A stretch of 64,000 bases of DNA. Source: DASXHY01 sp036272195 (GTDB taxonomy: Bacteria; Verrucomicrobiota; Verrucomicrobiia; Limisphaerales; DASXHY01). A program made the position numbers and the translations under genes. Positions 41,804-50,000 of the stretch are shown here, one piece after another. The notes beneath the pieces are model-generated. The model ran no database searches. It had not been told where the DNA came from and saw only the letters and a program-made list of their open reading frames with translations. Every line of letters starts with the position of its first letter. Positions within the stretch are counted from its first letter, which is position 1. The DNA lies in the NCBI GenBank assembly GCA_036272195.1, contig DATAZE010000005.1, positions 1 to 64,000 of the forward strand, given 5' to 3'.

Positions 41804-42466
41804 TTATCGTTTCAACAGCTCTCTCCGTACAATCTTCCCCCGCTCCATAATCAACGCCTCCTCACACAACGCCTGGACCTCGTTCCAATCATGCGTCACA
41901 TAAAGCATCGGCACATGAAATTCATCGCGGATGCGCGCGAGATACGGAATGATTTTCGATTTCAAAACGGTATCGAGGCTGGCCAACGGTTCATCCAGCA
42001 AAAGGATTTGCGGCGAGGCCAGGAGCGCGCGCGCCAGTGCGACCCGCTGCTTTTCTCCGCCGGAAAGATTCGTCACCGCGCGGCCCGCCAGCGAACCGAT
42101 TTCTAAAACCGCAGTGACATGTTCGTAACTGAACAGCGCGTTTGGAGCGCCATTATTCTTGTAGCCGTATAATAAATTTCGGTCGACTGACAGGTGCGGA
42201 AATAGCGCCAGGTCCTGCGGCACATAACCGATTTGACGATGACGCGTTGGGACATTGGTGGCCGAAGCTGTGTCGGTCAGAACGCGGTCGCCCAGCTTGA
42301 CGAAAGCGGACTTGGGGCGTCGCAACCCGGCAATTAAATCGAGCAGCGAAGTCTTTCCGGCGCCGGACGGCCCGAAAATCGCCGTGACCTGGCCCTGAAT
42401 TTCGACCTCGATTTCGAGTGGAAAATCCGTAAGCGCCAGAAGAATCTTTTTGAGCTGCAAATTCAT
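41804..42466 (-). CDS. modC: Molybdate ABC transporter ATP-binding protein, short form
   Basis: A 220-residue ABC ATPase. Walker A FGPSGAGKTS (31-40), Q-loop YVPQDLALFPHLSV, signature LSGGEKQRVALARALL, Walker B LLLDEPLASLD and the H-loop YVTHDWNE are complete. E. coli ModC is about 350 aa; here the C-terminal molybdate-binding (TOBE) region is missing, so regulation by substrate at that domain is not possible. ATG 42466 overlaps the modB stop (ATGA). It energises uptake by ModAB. Confidence 0.88.
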   Translation of the reverse strand: MNLQLKKILLALTDFPLEIEVEIQGQVTAIFGPSGAGKTSLLDLIAGLRRPKSAFVKLGDRVLTDTASATNVPTRHRQIGYVPQDLALFPHLSVDRNLLYGYKNNGAPNALFSYEHVTAVLEIGSLAGRAVTNLSGGEKQRVALARALLASPQILLLDEPLASLDTVLKSKIIPYLARIRDEFHVPMLYVTHDWNEVQALCEEALIMERGKIVRRELLKR

Positions 42467-43137
42467 TTGACGGTTTTCCTTCGCCGCATCAACAGCTCGC
42501 TGCTCCACACCGCAAGAAATGCCAGCACGACGGACATCCCCAGCAACCGGTAGCCGTGCGAATCCTCGCCGTTGTTGAAGGAGTGATAAATCTCCGTTGA
42601 GAGCGTGGCGGTCCGGCCCGAAATATATCCCGCCACCATGATGGTTGCGCCAAACTCGCCGAGCGCGCGGGCGAACGCCAGCAGCATCCCGCCGATGACG
42701 CCGTGCGCCGCCAGCGGCAGTGTGACGGTCGCGAATACCCGCGCATTGCTCGCGCCAAGTGTGCGGGCGATTTGTTCCAGTCGCGGGTTCACTTGCTCAA
42801 ACGCAACGCGCGTCGAACGCACCAGCAGGGGAAACGACATCACCGCCAGCGCGATCAAAACGCCGCGCCAGGTAAACGCAATGTCGAGGTCGAAATGCCG
42901 GTAAAAAAAACCGCCCACCGCGCCGCGTTCGCCGAGGACCTTGAGCAAGATCAGTCCCGTCGCCACCGGCGGCATCACGAGCGGCAATGAAACAACTGTT
43001 TCAACGATCGATTTGCCCGGCCAATCACGTCGCGCGAGCAGCCAGGCAGTTGCGAGGCCGAACGGAAGAATTAGAATCGTGCTGAGGGCCGATACCCAGG
43101 CAGTGAACCAAAGAAGTTGCCACTCTTCACCAGTCAT
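42463..43137 (-). CDS. modB: Molybdate ABC transporter permease
   Basis: A 224-residue inner-membrane protein (E. coli ModB 229 aa) with about five membrane helices. Helices and loop show LPLVMPPVATGLILL, FPLLVRSTRVAFEQVNPRLEQIARTLGASNARVFATVTLPLAAHGVIGGMLLAFARALGEFGATIMVAG, which includes the EAA-type loop and the conserved GEFGAT segment. It makes the molybdate channel. ATG 43137 is chosen as the first start before the membrane helices. It sits between modA and modC on one transcript. Confidence 0.92.
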   Translation of the reverse strand: MTGEEWQLLWFTAWVSALSTILILPFGLATAWLLARRDWPGKSIVETVVSLPLVMPPVATGLILLKVLGERGAVGGFFYRHFDLDIAFTWRGVLIALAVMSFPLLVRSTRVAFEQVNPRLEQIARTLGASNARVFATVTLPLAAHGVIGGMLLAFARALGEFGATIMVAGYISGRTATLSTEIYHSFNNGEDSHGYRLLGMSVVLAFLAVWSSELLMRRRKTVK

Positions 43138-43212
43138 GGAGAGCTGGCCTCCGGGGTAGGGGTGGCGCGTTGGCACCGTCCGCGCCGCGTCCAGCGGCGC
43201 AACCCTCCTGCC

Positions 43213-44031
43213 TCACCGCAGCACGATGAATCCATATCGCTCAAAAATCTTTGCGGCGTCATCCGAATTGAGATAGTCCACAAATTTTTTGGCGGATTCA
43301 ACCTGCTTCGAGTCTTTCAGCACGGCCATCGGATAGGAAATCTTCGGGCCGCTCGCCGCAGGAATTTCACAGGCCAATTTGACCTTCTTCGATATGGCCG
43401 CGTCGGTTTTGAATACCATCCCGACTTCGATATTGCCCGATTCGACCGCCGCGAGCGCGGCGCGGACATTATCGACGGGCACCACTTTTGGTTCGATCGC
43501 CGGCCACAATTTTTCCTTCTCCAGAAACGCCTTTGAATAGACCCCCGCCGGCACGGCTTTCGGGTCCGCGAGCGCAATGCGCCTGACCTTCGCTCCTGCG
43601 AGATCGGCGGGTGACGTGATTTTGAGGTCTGTGTCCGCCGCGGTCACAATAACGAGTGAATTCGAGAGACGGCTCTTGCGCGTTTCCTTCAGGATGAGGC
43701 CCTTCGCCGCGAGGGCGTCCATTTTTGCCTCGTCCGCGGAGAAAAAAACATCCACCGGCGCGCCTTCTTCGATTTGCCGCTCGAGCATACTCGATGCGCC
43801 GAAATTGAATGCGACTTTATCGGCATTTTGTTTTTCGTAAGCTGCTCCGAGTTCTTTCAACGCATCGGTCAAACTGGCCGCGGCGGAAACCGTGATTTCA
43901 GTTGCTCGAAGGTTTGCGCCGATAAAGAAAGTAAAAATCAGCCCGAAAAAGAACAGTTTGTGGGCGAGGGATTTTGGAATTGCCGGGATTTTCACGAACA
44001 GGATTGCAACAAAACCGTCATCCTCTGTCAA
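43213..44031 (-). CDS. modA: Molybdate-binding protein
   Basis: A 272-residue periplasmic binding protein with a signal peptide (KLFFFGLIFTFFIGANLRATE). The mature start ITVSAAASLTDALKELGAAYEK and FNFGASSMLERQIEEGAPVDVFFSAD are the conserved ModA oxyanion-binding regions, and ALADPKAVPAGVYSKAFLE follows. It binds molybdate (or tungstate) and delivers it to ModB. ATG 44031 is given; GTG 43995 would give a more typical signal peptide length. First gene of modA-B-C. Confidence 0.92.
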   Translation of the reverse strand: MTEDDGFVAILFVKIPAIPKSLAHKLFFFGLIFTFFIGANLRATEITVSAAASLTDALKELGAAYEKQNADKVAFNFGASSMLERQIEEGAPVDVFFSADEAKMDALAAKGLILKETRKSRLSNSLVIVTAADTDLKITSPADLAGAKVRRIALADPKAVPAGVYSKAFLEKEKLWPAIEPKVVPVDNVRAALAAVESGNIEVGMVFKTDAAISKKVKLACEIPAASGPKISYPMAVLKDSKQVESAKKFVDYLNSDDAAKIFERYGFIVLR

Positions 44032-44099
44032 ATATAACGACGGACGGCCGACTGGCGACCTGCCTTGACCCGCTTTGCAGCTGGCCGTACCCTGTCGCT

Positions 44100-44366
44100 A
44101 TGGCCGATGCCAAAAATAAGAAGTCGCGGCGCAAAGCGATCCTGCTCGGGGTCGGTTTGGATTCCGATGGCCACAAACGCGTGACCACGGGGTCAAATTT
44201 TGCCCTGGTTGGCGGCACGCAGGAAACTCACGAAGTCATGACCGAGAAGGTCATCAAGATTAACGAAAAGCTCGCCGCCAAAGGCAAGCAATTGGAAAAC
44301 GTCAGCCGCGAAGAATTTGACGACATCGCGGATTCAGTCGGGTTGCGCCGGCCGGATGGGCAGTGA
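44100..44366 (+). CDS. Small conserved protein of unknown function
   Basis: An 88-residue soluble protein, MADAKNKKSRRKAILLGVGLDSDGHKRVTTGSNFALVGGTQETHEVMTEKVIKINEKLAAKGKQLENVSREEFDDIADSVGLRRPDGQ in outline (given in parts: basic start KKSRRK, then a compact LDSDGHKRVTTG strand and a helical acidic end). No family was recognised. It starts after a short gap divergent from modA and is monocistronic ahead of nuoA. Confidence 0.7.
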   Translation: MADAKNKKSRRKAILLGVGLDSDGHKRVTTGSNFALVGGTQETHEVMTEKVIKINEKLAAKGKQLENVSREEFDDIADSVGLRRPDGQ

Positions 44367-44445
44367 CGTCGTAATGCTCGCGCTCCCGTGCGGAATGTCC
44401 GGTCAATCGCTTATTGGTTTACTCTCCACAAATCTTGCCCATTCC

Positions 44446-44474
44446 TTGACTCGCAGTTTTCCGCTTGGTACGGT
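44446..44474 (+). promoter_or_regulatory. nuoA: Candidate sigma-70-like promoter upstream of nuoA
   Basis: TTGACT (44446-44451), a 17-base spacer and TACGGT (44469-44474) lie about 30 bases before nuoA ATG 44506. The -35 box is close to consensus, the -10 box weak. Position makes it a candidate for the nuo operon; this is inference. Confidence 0.35.
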
Positions 44475-44505
44475 TCACGGGTGACGCATTTGCAACGCTG
44501 ATTGT

Positions 44506-44883
44506 ATGTCTGCTGATCACGGCTCTTATTTGCCCGTTATCATCCTGCTGCTCGCCGCCGTGGGATTCGCGCTGACGCCGCTGGCACTCGCGTGGCTCTG
44601 GGCAAAAAAGTTTTCGCCTCAAAAACCCGGCAAGGACAAAAACGCCACCTACGAATGCGGCTTGGAATCCAAAGGCGACGCGTGGATCCAGTTCTGCTCC
44701 GAGTATTACCTCTACGGGATTATTTTCCTGATCTTCGATGTGGAAACAATTTTTCTGTTGCCGTTTGCGGTGGCATTCACCGGCCTGAACGCGATGGCCT
44801 TCATTGAAATGATGATTTTTGTCTTCATGCTCGTCGCGGGCCTGGTCTGGGCCTGGCGGAAGGGCGTGTTGACCTGGAGATAA
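44506..44883 (+). CDS. nuoA: NADH-quinone oxidoreductase subunit A
   Basis: A 125-residue membrane subunit with three helices. The conserved middle is complete: ATYECGLESKGDAWIQFCSEYYLYGIIFLIFDVETIFLLPFAVAF, including the Cys-Gly of YECG and the FDVE acidic pair near the quinone channel. It forms part of the membrane-arm junction of complex I. First gene of the run, preceded by a candidate promoter, 50 bases before nuoB. Confidence 0.95.
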   Translation: MSADHGSYLPVIILLLAAVGFALTPLALAWLWAKKFSPQKPGKDKNATYECGLESKGDAWIQFCSEYYLYGIIFLIFDVETIFLLPFAVAFTGLNAMAFIEMMIFVFMLVAGLVWAWRKGVLTWR

Positions 44884-44933
44884 CGCAGGGCAGGTGGCCT
44901 GCCTGTCTCGGTATTACGGAAGCGAGAAATTGA

Positions 44934-45542
44934 ATGGACGAAGGACTGAGAAGCGAATTGCAGAAGCAGGGCGTTTTTACGACCACGCTGGAAGACCTCT
45001 ATAATTGGGGCCGCAAAAACTCCGTCTGGCCGCTCGGCTTCGGTCTGGCGTGCTGCGCCATAGAAATGATCGCCGCCTCCATGTCCCGCTGGGACCTGGC
45101 GCGGTTCGGCGCGGAAGTTTTTCGGCCATCACCGCGGCAGGCTGACCTCATGATTGTCGCCGGCACCGTCACCAAAAAAATGGCCCCGCAGGTCGTGCGG
45201 CTTTACAACCAGATGCCCGAGCCGAAATACGTGATCGCCATGGGCGCCTGCGCGATTTCAGGCGGCCCGTTCAAGCAGGGTTACAACGTCCTCAAGGGCA
45301 TTGACCGGTATATTCCGGTGGATGTCCACATCCCCGGCTGCCCACCGCGCCCCGAAGCATTGCTGCACGCGTTCATGACGCTGCAGGAAAAAATCGATCA
45401 ACAACAACTCACTGGCGCGAATCGCCCGCGCCATCTAAACGCGGACAAGCCCAGTGAATTTCCCGTCCCGGAATTTGGCGAACACGACCTGCAGCCGCCG
45501 AATAATCCGGCGGTGTGGAAGGCGCCCAAGCTGACGCGATAA
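44934..45542 (+). CDS. nuoB: NADH-quinone oxidoreductase subunit B
   Basis: A 202-residue subunit carrying cluster N2: Cys 40 and 41 in GLACCAIEM, Cys 106 in MGACAISGG and Cys 136 in IPGCPPRPEALL, all four ligands present. It passes electrons to quinone at the arm junction. The C-terminal tail from about 150 is polar and variable. nuoC follows after 14 bases. Confidence 0.96.
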   Translation: MDEGLRSELQKQGVFTTTLEDLYNWGRKNSVWPLGFGLACCAIEMIAASMSRWDLARFGAEVFRPSPRQADLMIVAGTVTKKMAPQVVRLYNQMPEPKYVIAMGACAISGGPFKQGYNVLKGIDRYIPVDVHIPGCPPRPEALLHAFMTLQEKIDQQQLTGANRPRHLNADKPSEFPVPEFGEHDLQPPNNPAVWKAPKLTR

Positions 45543-45556
45543 GGCTGAAATTTAAC

Positions 45557-46192
45557 GTGCTCTCTCTCGAATCCATAAAAAGCCAAATTGAGCAGGCGAT
45601 TCCCGGCGCGAAACTGGAAATCGTGAAGAACGACGCGCCGTCCGCGCAGCATTCCTTGCTGGTGGACAACGCAAGCGCGCTGGCAGTTGCAAAATTTCTT
45701 CGCGACGACCCGGCCCTTTGTTTCGATTACGCCTCCAACGTCACCGGCGTCGATTGGCCGGAGGCGGAATTAAGCGAGAAAATTAAAGTTAAGAAAGTGG
45801 TCGATGGCGTCGAAAAAGAAGTCGAGGAAGTGAAGAAAACGCTGCGCCCCGGCTATCTCGAAACCGTCTATCATCTTTACTCGATGGAACTCAAGCAGGG
45901 CCCGGTCATCCTGCGGTTGCGCACGGAAAACCGGACCGACAAGGCCCATCTGCCGTCGCTCACGCCAGTTTGGCGCGGCGCGGAATTCCAGGAGCGCGAG
46001 ATTTTTGACTTGTACGGAATCGTGTTTGACGGCCATCCCGATTTGCGCCGCATTTTGATGTGGGAAGGATTCAAGGATTTTCCGATGCGCAAGGATTACG
46101 TCGAGCCGGACGATTACGAATACGAGCCGACGCCGCACGACGAAGTTCACGACAAAGCGAAGCAACATTATCCAGCAGAGGCTAAGGGATGA
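45557..46192 (+). CDS. nuoC: NADH-quinone oxidoreductase subunit C
   Basis: A 211-residue subunit (30-kDa type). The conserved C-terminal block DFPMRKDYVEPDDYEYEPT and the preceding EREIFDLYGIVFDGHPDLRRILMWEGF are intact. GTG 45557 is used because it lies just after the nuoB stop; another GTG further up would overlap nuoB. An insertion rich in Lys/Glu/Val (KIKVKKVVDGVEKEVEEVKK) after the first domain is unusual. It overlaps nuoD by 4 bases. Confidence 0.9.
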   Translation: MLSLESIKSQIEQAIPGAKLEIVKNDAPSAQHSLLVDNASALAVAKFLRDDPALCFDYASNVTGVDWPEAELSEKIKVKKVVDGVEKEVEEVKKTLRPGYLETVYHLYSMELKQGPVILRLRTENRTDKAHLPSLTPVWRGAEFQEREIFDLYGIVFDGHPDLRRILMWEGFKDFPMRKDYVEPDDYEYEPTPHDEVHDKAKQHYPAEAKG

Positions 46193-47403
46193 GCGCGCCA
46201 ATTGTTGAACACGGTTTGTCGGGCGCGCAAATTCCCCCCCCGGACGGCGCCGGTGAGCCTAACTACACCATTCGCCCCAAGCTCAGCGACAGCGGCATCG
46301 CCGAGGGCGAATTGCTCGAGGTTTCCATGGGCCCGCAGCACCCGTCCACGCACGGCGTGTTTCGCATGGACATCGTGCTCGATGGCGAGCGCGTTGTTAA
46401 ACTTAAACCCGTTTTCGGTTACCTGCATCGCAACCACGAAAAAATCGGTGAGGGCACGACCTATCTCGGTTCGATGCCTTATACCGACCGGCTCGATTAT
46501 TTTTGTTCGATGACGAACAATTGGGCTTACGCGCTCGCCGTCGAAAAACTCGCCGGGCTGCAAGTGCCGGAGCGTGCGGAATATTTGCGCCTGATCCTCG
46601 CCGAACTGACGCGCCTGCAAAATCACGCCTCACTCTGCGGTTTTCTCCTTCAGGACATGGGCGCCATGGGCACGCCGCTCATGTATGCCTTCCGCGAGCG
46701 CGAGCACATCCTGGACTTGTTTGAGGCCATCAGCGGCGCGCGGATGATGTGCAATTTCATGCGCTTCGGCGGCTGCCGCTGCGATGCCCCGGCTGGCTGG
46801 CTCGAGCAAGTGCAGAAAGTCGTGGACGAATTTCCTGCGTTTCTCGACGAGTTCGAAACCCTCCTGAACGAAAACGAAATCCTGATGGCGCGCACGCAGG
46901 GCGTCGGCATCCTGCCGCGCGATTTGGTCGTGAACGCCAGCATCACCGGTCCGCTGTTGCGGGCGGTGGGCGTCAATTACGACATTCGCAAAGTCGACAA
47001 ATATGGGATTTACGATCGCTTCCAATTCCGCGTTCCGCTGGGCGCGCGCGGCGATGTTTACGATCGTTACATGATGCGCGTGCTGGAAATGCGCGAGTCA
47101 GTGGGAATTTTGCAACAGGCCCTTAAGTCAGTTCCCGGTGGTCCGATCGTGGATCCAAAGGCCAAGCTTCGCGGCTTTCGTCCCAAACCCGGTGAGGCCT
47201 ACGGTCGCATCGAAGGGCCCAAGGGCGAACTCGGTTTTTATCTCATTAGCGACGGTTCACCGAATCCGTATCGCTATCGTGTGCGCCCGCCGAGTTTCAT
47301 CAACCTCACCGTGCTCGAAGACATGTGCCTCGGCCATAATGTGGCGGATGTAGTCATTATTCTCGGAAGTGTGGATATTGTGCTGGGAGAGGTGGATCGA
47401 TGA
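46189..47403 (+). CDS. nuoD: NADH-quinone oxidoreductase subunit D
   Basis: A 404-residue subunit (49-kDa type) lining the quinone site. It shows MGPQHPSTHGVFRMDIVLDGE with the quinone-proton His, YLHRNHEKIGEG, DRLDYFCSMTNNWAYALAVE, RAEYLRLILAELTRLQNH and the C-terminal GHNVADVVIILGSVDIVLGEVDR. No C-D fusion; C and D are separate here, overlapping by 4 bases. Downstream lies the long 7-nt phased element instead of nuoE. Confidence 0.95.
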   Translation: MSAPIVEHGLSGAQIPPPDGAGEPNYTIRPKLSDSGIAEGELLEVSMGPQHPSTHGVFRMDIVLDGERVVKLKPVFGYLHRNHEKIGEGTTYLGSMPYTDRLDYFCSMTNNWAYALAVEKLAGLQVPERAEYLRLILAELTRLQNHASLCGFLLQDMGAMGTPLMYAFREREHILDLFEAISGARMMCNFMRFGGCRCDAPAGWLEQVQKVVDEFPAFLDEFETLLNENEILMARTQGVGILPRDLVVNASITGPLLRAVGVNYDIRKVDKYGIYDRFQFRVPLGARGDVYDRYMMRVLEMRESVGILQQALKSVPGGPIVDPKAKLRGFRPKPGEAYGRIEGPKGELGFYLISDGSPNPYRYRVRPPSFINLTVLEDMCLGHNVADVVIILGSVDIVLGEVDR

Positions 47404-47404
47404 A

Positions 47405-47530
47405 AAATTCCAAATTCCAAATTCCAAATTCCGACAAAGCTTCACGCTCCAATCTCCAAAATGGAGCTTGTGGTTTTGAAGGTTGGAGTTTGCAATTTTT
47501 CTGGAGCTTGGAACTTGGGATTTGGAATTT
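47405..47530. repeat. 126-bp element of 18 consecutive heptamers between nuoD and nuoI
   Basis: From the base after the nuoD stop the sequence runs in unbroken 7-nt phase: four AAATTCC, then units such as CTCCAAT, CTCCAAA, ATGGAGC, TTTGAAG, GTTGGAG, and finally GGAGCTT, GGAACTT, GGGATTT, GGAATTT. Left TTCC units and right GGAA units are inverted, giving a large hairpin (AAAATTCC / GGAATTTT ends, CTCCAAAATGGAG at the middle). It is read in the nuo transcript, six bases before nuoI ATG. Confidence 0.75.
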
Positions 47531-47536
47531 TATACC

Positions 47537-48163
47537 ATGTTAGGCGAAGGCATCATCAAAGGCATGGCGGTCACCGCCAAGAATTTCCTGGGCAGTTACG
47601 TGTCCGAGAAACGGTTGACCACCATCCAGTATCCGGAAGAACGCCAGGTATTGTCCGAAGCGGTGCGGCAATTCCCATTTTTGGTTTTTGACGGAAACGA
47701 CCCGATGGCCGGTCTGCGTTGCGTAGCCTGTCAGATTTGTGAAAAGGAATGTCCGCCCAAGTGCATTTACATTGAGAAGAGCAAAGATAAGAAACCGGAT
47801 TACATCGGCAAACCGCAAATTTATCCGGCCACGTTCGACATCGACCTGTCGGTTTGCATGAGCTGCCAGATTTGCGTCGAAGTCTGCCCATTTGACGCCA
47901 TCAAAATGGACACAGATTTTGAATTGAGCACTAGCGACCGTTTCAACGGATTATTGGTGAACAAACATCAGTTGGCGAAATCCAACGGCCACTATCATAA
48001 AATTCATCCCACGGAAGCGGACGAAGTGGATGGCCGCCTGGCGGAAGAAAAAGCGAAAGCGGAAGCCAAGGCAAAAGCCGATGCCGAAGCGAAAGCCAAG
48101 GCCGCCGCTGAAGCGAAGACCAAAGCCGCCGCGGCGCTAGCGGCTCCCGCTCCCGCGAAATGA
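47537..48163 (+). CDS. nuoI: NADH-quinone oxidoreductase subunit I (8Fe ferredoxin-like)
   Basis: A 208-residue subunit with two 4Fe-4S motifs: CVACQICEKECPPKC (Cys 62, 65, 68, 72) and CMSCQICVEVCP (Cys 107, 110, 113, 117). ATG 47537 is used; an upstream ATG in the repeat would add a false MEFAIFLELGTWDLEF peptide. After about 150 the chain is a low-complexity Lys/Glu/Ala tail (AEAKAKADAEAKAKAAAEAK), not usual for NuoI. It carries electrons toward N2. Confidence 0.93.
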   Translation: MLGEGIIKGMAVTAKNFLGSYVSEKRLTTIQYPEERQVLSEAVRQFPFLVFDGNDPMAGLRCVACQICEKECPPKCIYIEKSKDKKPDYIGKPQIYPATFDIDLSVCMSCQICVEVCPFDAIKMDTDFELSTSDRFNGLLVNKHQLAKSNGHYHKIHPTEADEVDGRLAEEKAKAEAKAKADAEAKAKAAAEAKTKAAAALAAPAPAK

Positions 48164-48206
48164 ATTGCAATTGCAAAATCAGACTGGAAGCCTAACGGAC
48201 TTTTAA

Positions 48207-49385
48207 ATGGCCGACTCACTCGACCAAATATTTGTAACGCTGAATCACCTGCTGACCGGGCTCGTGCCCGCCGTTTGGCAGCCGGTGATGTCGGCGGTGA
48301 TTTCCATCGCCGGAATCATCGGGGTTTTCGCTTCTCTGTTTGCCGTCACAACCGTGCTCGAACGCAAAGGCCTCGGGCGCATTCAAAATCGTTACGGCCC
48401 AAATCGCGTCGGTCCGTTCGGCTTCCTGCAACCGGCCGCTGACGGAATCAAGGCGTTGATCAAGGAAGACGTGGTGCCTCGTGCCGCGGACAAAATTGTG
48501 CATTTCTTCGCCCCGCTGGCGACCGTGGTTCCGGCCTTCCTCGTATTCGCAGTCCTGCCGATTGGGCGCAACATGGTGCTGGTGGATTACGATGCGGGCC
48601 TGCTGTTTTTCTTCGCCGTCGGCGCAGCCACGGAGCTTTCCGTATTCATGGCCGGGTGGTCCAGCCGCAACAAATATTCACTGCTCGGCGCGATGCGCGC
48701 GATTGCGCAAATGGTTTCCTACGAAATCCCCCTCATTCTCTCCTCTGTGACAGTCATCATGATCGTCGGTTCGCTGTCGTTGCCGACCATTGTGGACGCA
48801 CAGGCCGGTTTTCACGCTTGCGGATTGGCCAACTGGTTTGTGTTCACGCCGTGGGGCTTTGCCGGTTTTGTTTTGTTCATGATTGCCGCCACGGCGGAAA
48901 CGAACCGTTCACCGTTCGATTTGCCGGAAGGCGAATCGGAAATCATCGCGGGCTATTACATCGAATATTCCGGGTTTAAATTTGCGCTGTTTTTTCTGGG
49001 CGAATATATGGGCCTGTTCGCCATCAGCGGCCTGGGCATTACGTTGTTTCTCGGCGGCTGGCATGCGCCATTCGAGTTTTTGGAAGTGCTGCCCTCCTGG
49101 CTATGGTTCTTCATCAAGCTGCTTGCGCTGATCGCCGGATTCATCTGGATTCGCGGCACACTGCCGCGCCTGCGAATGGACCAACTCATGAATTTCGCGT
49201 GGAAATTCATGCTGCCAATGGCGCTGATCAACATCATTTCCGCCGCCGTCTGGCACTTCATGCCACCGGGATACGAACGCTGGCTCGTCGGCGCGGCACT
49301 GGTTGTCGGCCCTTACGTGCTGCTCGGCCGGGGTTTGATCGAACACAGGAAATTGGAAAAGCGCACCTATCAGTACGCGGAATAA
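48207..49385 (+). CDS. nuoH: NADH-quinone oxidoreductase subunit H
   Basis: A 392-residue membrane subunit at the quinone-chamber entrance (E. coli NuoH 325 aa). It shows ERKGLGRIQNRYGPNRVGPFGFLQPAADGIKALIKED, IAQMVSYEIPLIL, ETNRSPFDLPEGESEIIAGYYIEYSGFKFALFFLGEYM and TLPRLRMDQLMNFAWKFMLPMAL, the diagnostic loops of this subunit. The extra length is in the N-terminal part. It overlaps nuoJ by one base. Confidence 0.96.
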   Translation: MADSLDQIFVTLNHLLTGLVPAVWQPVMSAVISIAGIIGVFASLFAVTTVLERKGLGRIQNRYGPNRVGPFGFLQPAADGIKALIKEDVVPRAADKIVHFFAPLATVVPAFLVFAVLPIGRNMVLVDYDAGLLFFFAVGAATELSVFMAGWSSRNKYSLLGAMRAIAQMVSYEIPLILSSVTVIMIVGSLSLPTIVDAQAGFHACGLANWFVFTPWGFAGFVLFMIAATAETNRSPFDLPEGESEIIAGYYIEYSGFKFALFFLGEYMGLFAISGLGITLFLGGWHAPFEFLEVLPSWLWFFIKLLALIAGFIWIRGTLPRLRMDQLMNFAWKFMLPMALINIISAAVWHFMPPGYERWLVGAALVVGPYVLLGRGLIEHRKLEKRTYQYAE

Positions 49386-49879
49386 TGAACATTGTTTTCG
49401 CCATCATTGCGATTGTGACCATTGCTGCCGGTGTCGCGGCGATGAGCCTCCGCAATCTGGTCCACTGCGCGCTGGCATTGACGGTCGCCTTCGCCGGGCT
49501 GGCCGCGGCGTATTTGCAATTGGGCGCGCAATTCGTCGGCTTCACGCAGTTGCTCGTGTACGTGGGCGCCGTCGCCATCTTGATCGTGTTCGCGATTTTG
49601 TTGACGCGCGGCAGCGAACCTCCGCAACAGCCCGTTCTGTCCTCCGGTTGGCTGACGGGCATCGTGGTCACCGTCGCCGTGCTCGGCGTCCTGGTGTATG
49701 CGATTGCGAAAAGCTCGGTTATCCAAAGCGCGGCTCCGGCACAACCCGAAGTTACCGTTCGTCAAATTGGTGATGCATTGATGAACAAATTTGTTTTGCC
49801 GCTCGAAGTCGTCGGACTGCTGCTCACCGCGGCACTGATCGGCGCAGTGATCATCGCAATGAAAGAGGAGAAGAAATGA
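49385..49879 (+). CDS. nuoJ: NADH-quinone oxidoreductase subunit J
   Basis: A 164-residue membrane subunit with five helices (E. coli 184 aa). MSLRNLVHCALALTVAFAGLAAAYLQLGAQFVGFTQLLVYVGAVAILIVFAILLTRG contains the conserved helix 3 segment with its pi-bulge region. ATG 49385 shares one base with the nuoH stop. The 121-base gap to nuoK is taken up by a 7-nt phased element. Confidence 0.92.
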   Translation: MNIVFAIIAIVTIAAGVAAMSLRNLVHCALALTVAFAGLAAAYLQLGAQFVGFTQLLVYVGAVAILIVFAILLTRGSEPPQQPVLSSGWLTGIVVTVAVLGVLVYAIAKSSVIQSAAPAQPEVTVRQIGDALMNKFVLPLEVVGLLLTAALIGAVIIAMKEEKK

Positions 49880-49883
49880 CGCA

Positions 49884-49988
49884 CCAACCTTCAACTTTCA
49901 ACCTCCAGAGAAACTCCCTGCTTCATGCCTCAAGGACGTTATTGCTGGGAGCCCTTGGAACTTGGAACTTGGAACTTGGAACTTGGAG
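49884..49988. repeat. 7-nt phased inverted element between nuoJ and nuoK that ends in the nuoK ribosome-binding site
   Basis: Fifteen consecutive heptamers: CCAACCT, TCAACTT, TCAACCT, CCAGAGA, AACTCCC, ... then CTTGGAA four times and CTTGGAG. The last unit continues to GGAGGTGG (49985-49992), an excellent ribosome-binding site eight bases before nuoK ATG 50001. The TCAAC units on the left and GGAA units on the right are partly inverted. Confidence 0.7.
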
Positions 49989-50000
49989 GTGGTTTCTCTC

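Noticed and set aside
47404..47536. Remnants of nuoE, nuoF or nuoG between nuoD and nuoI
   Set aside because: Only 133 bases, made entirely of heptamer repeat; no coding similarity.
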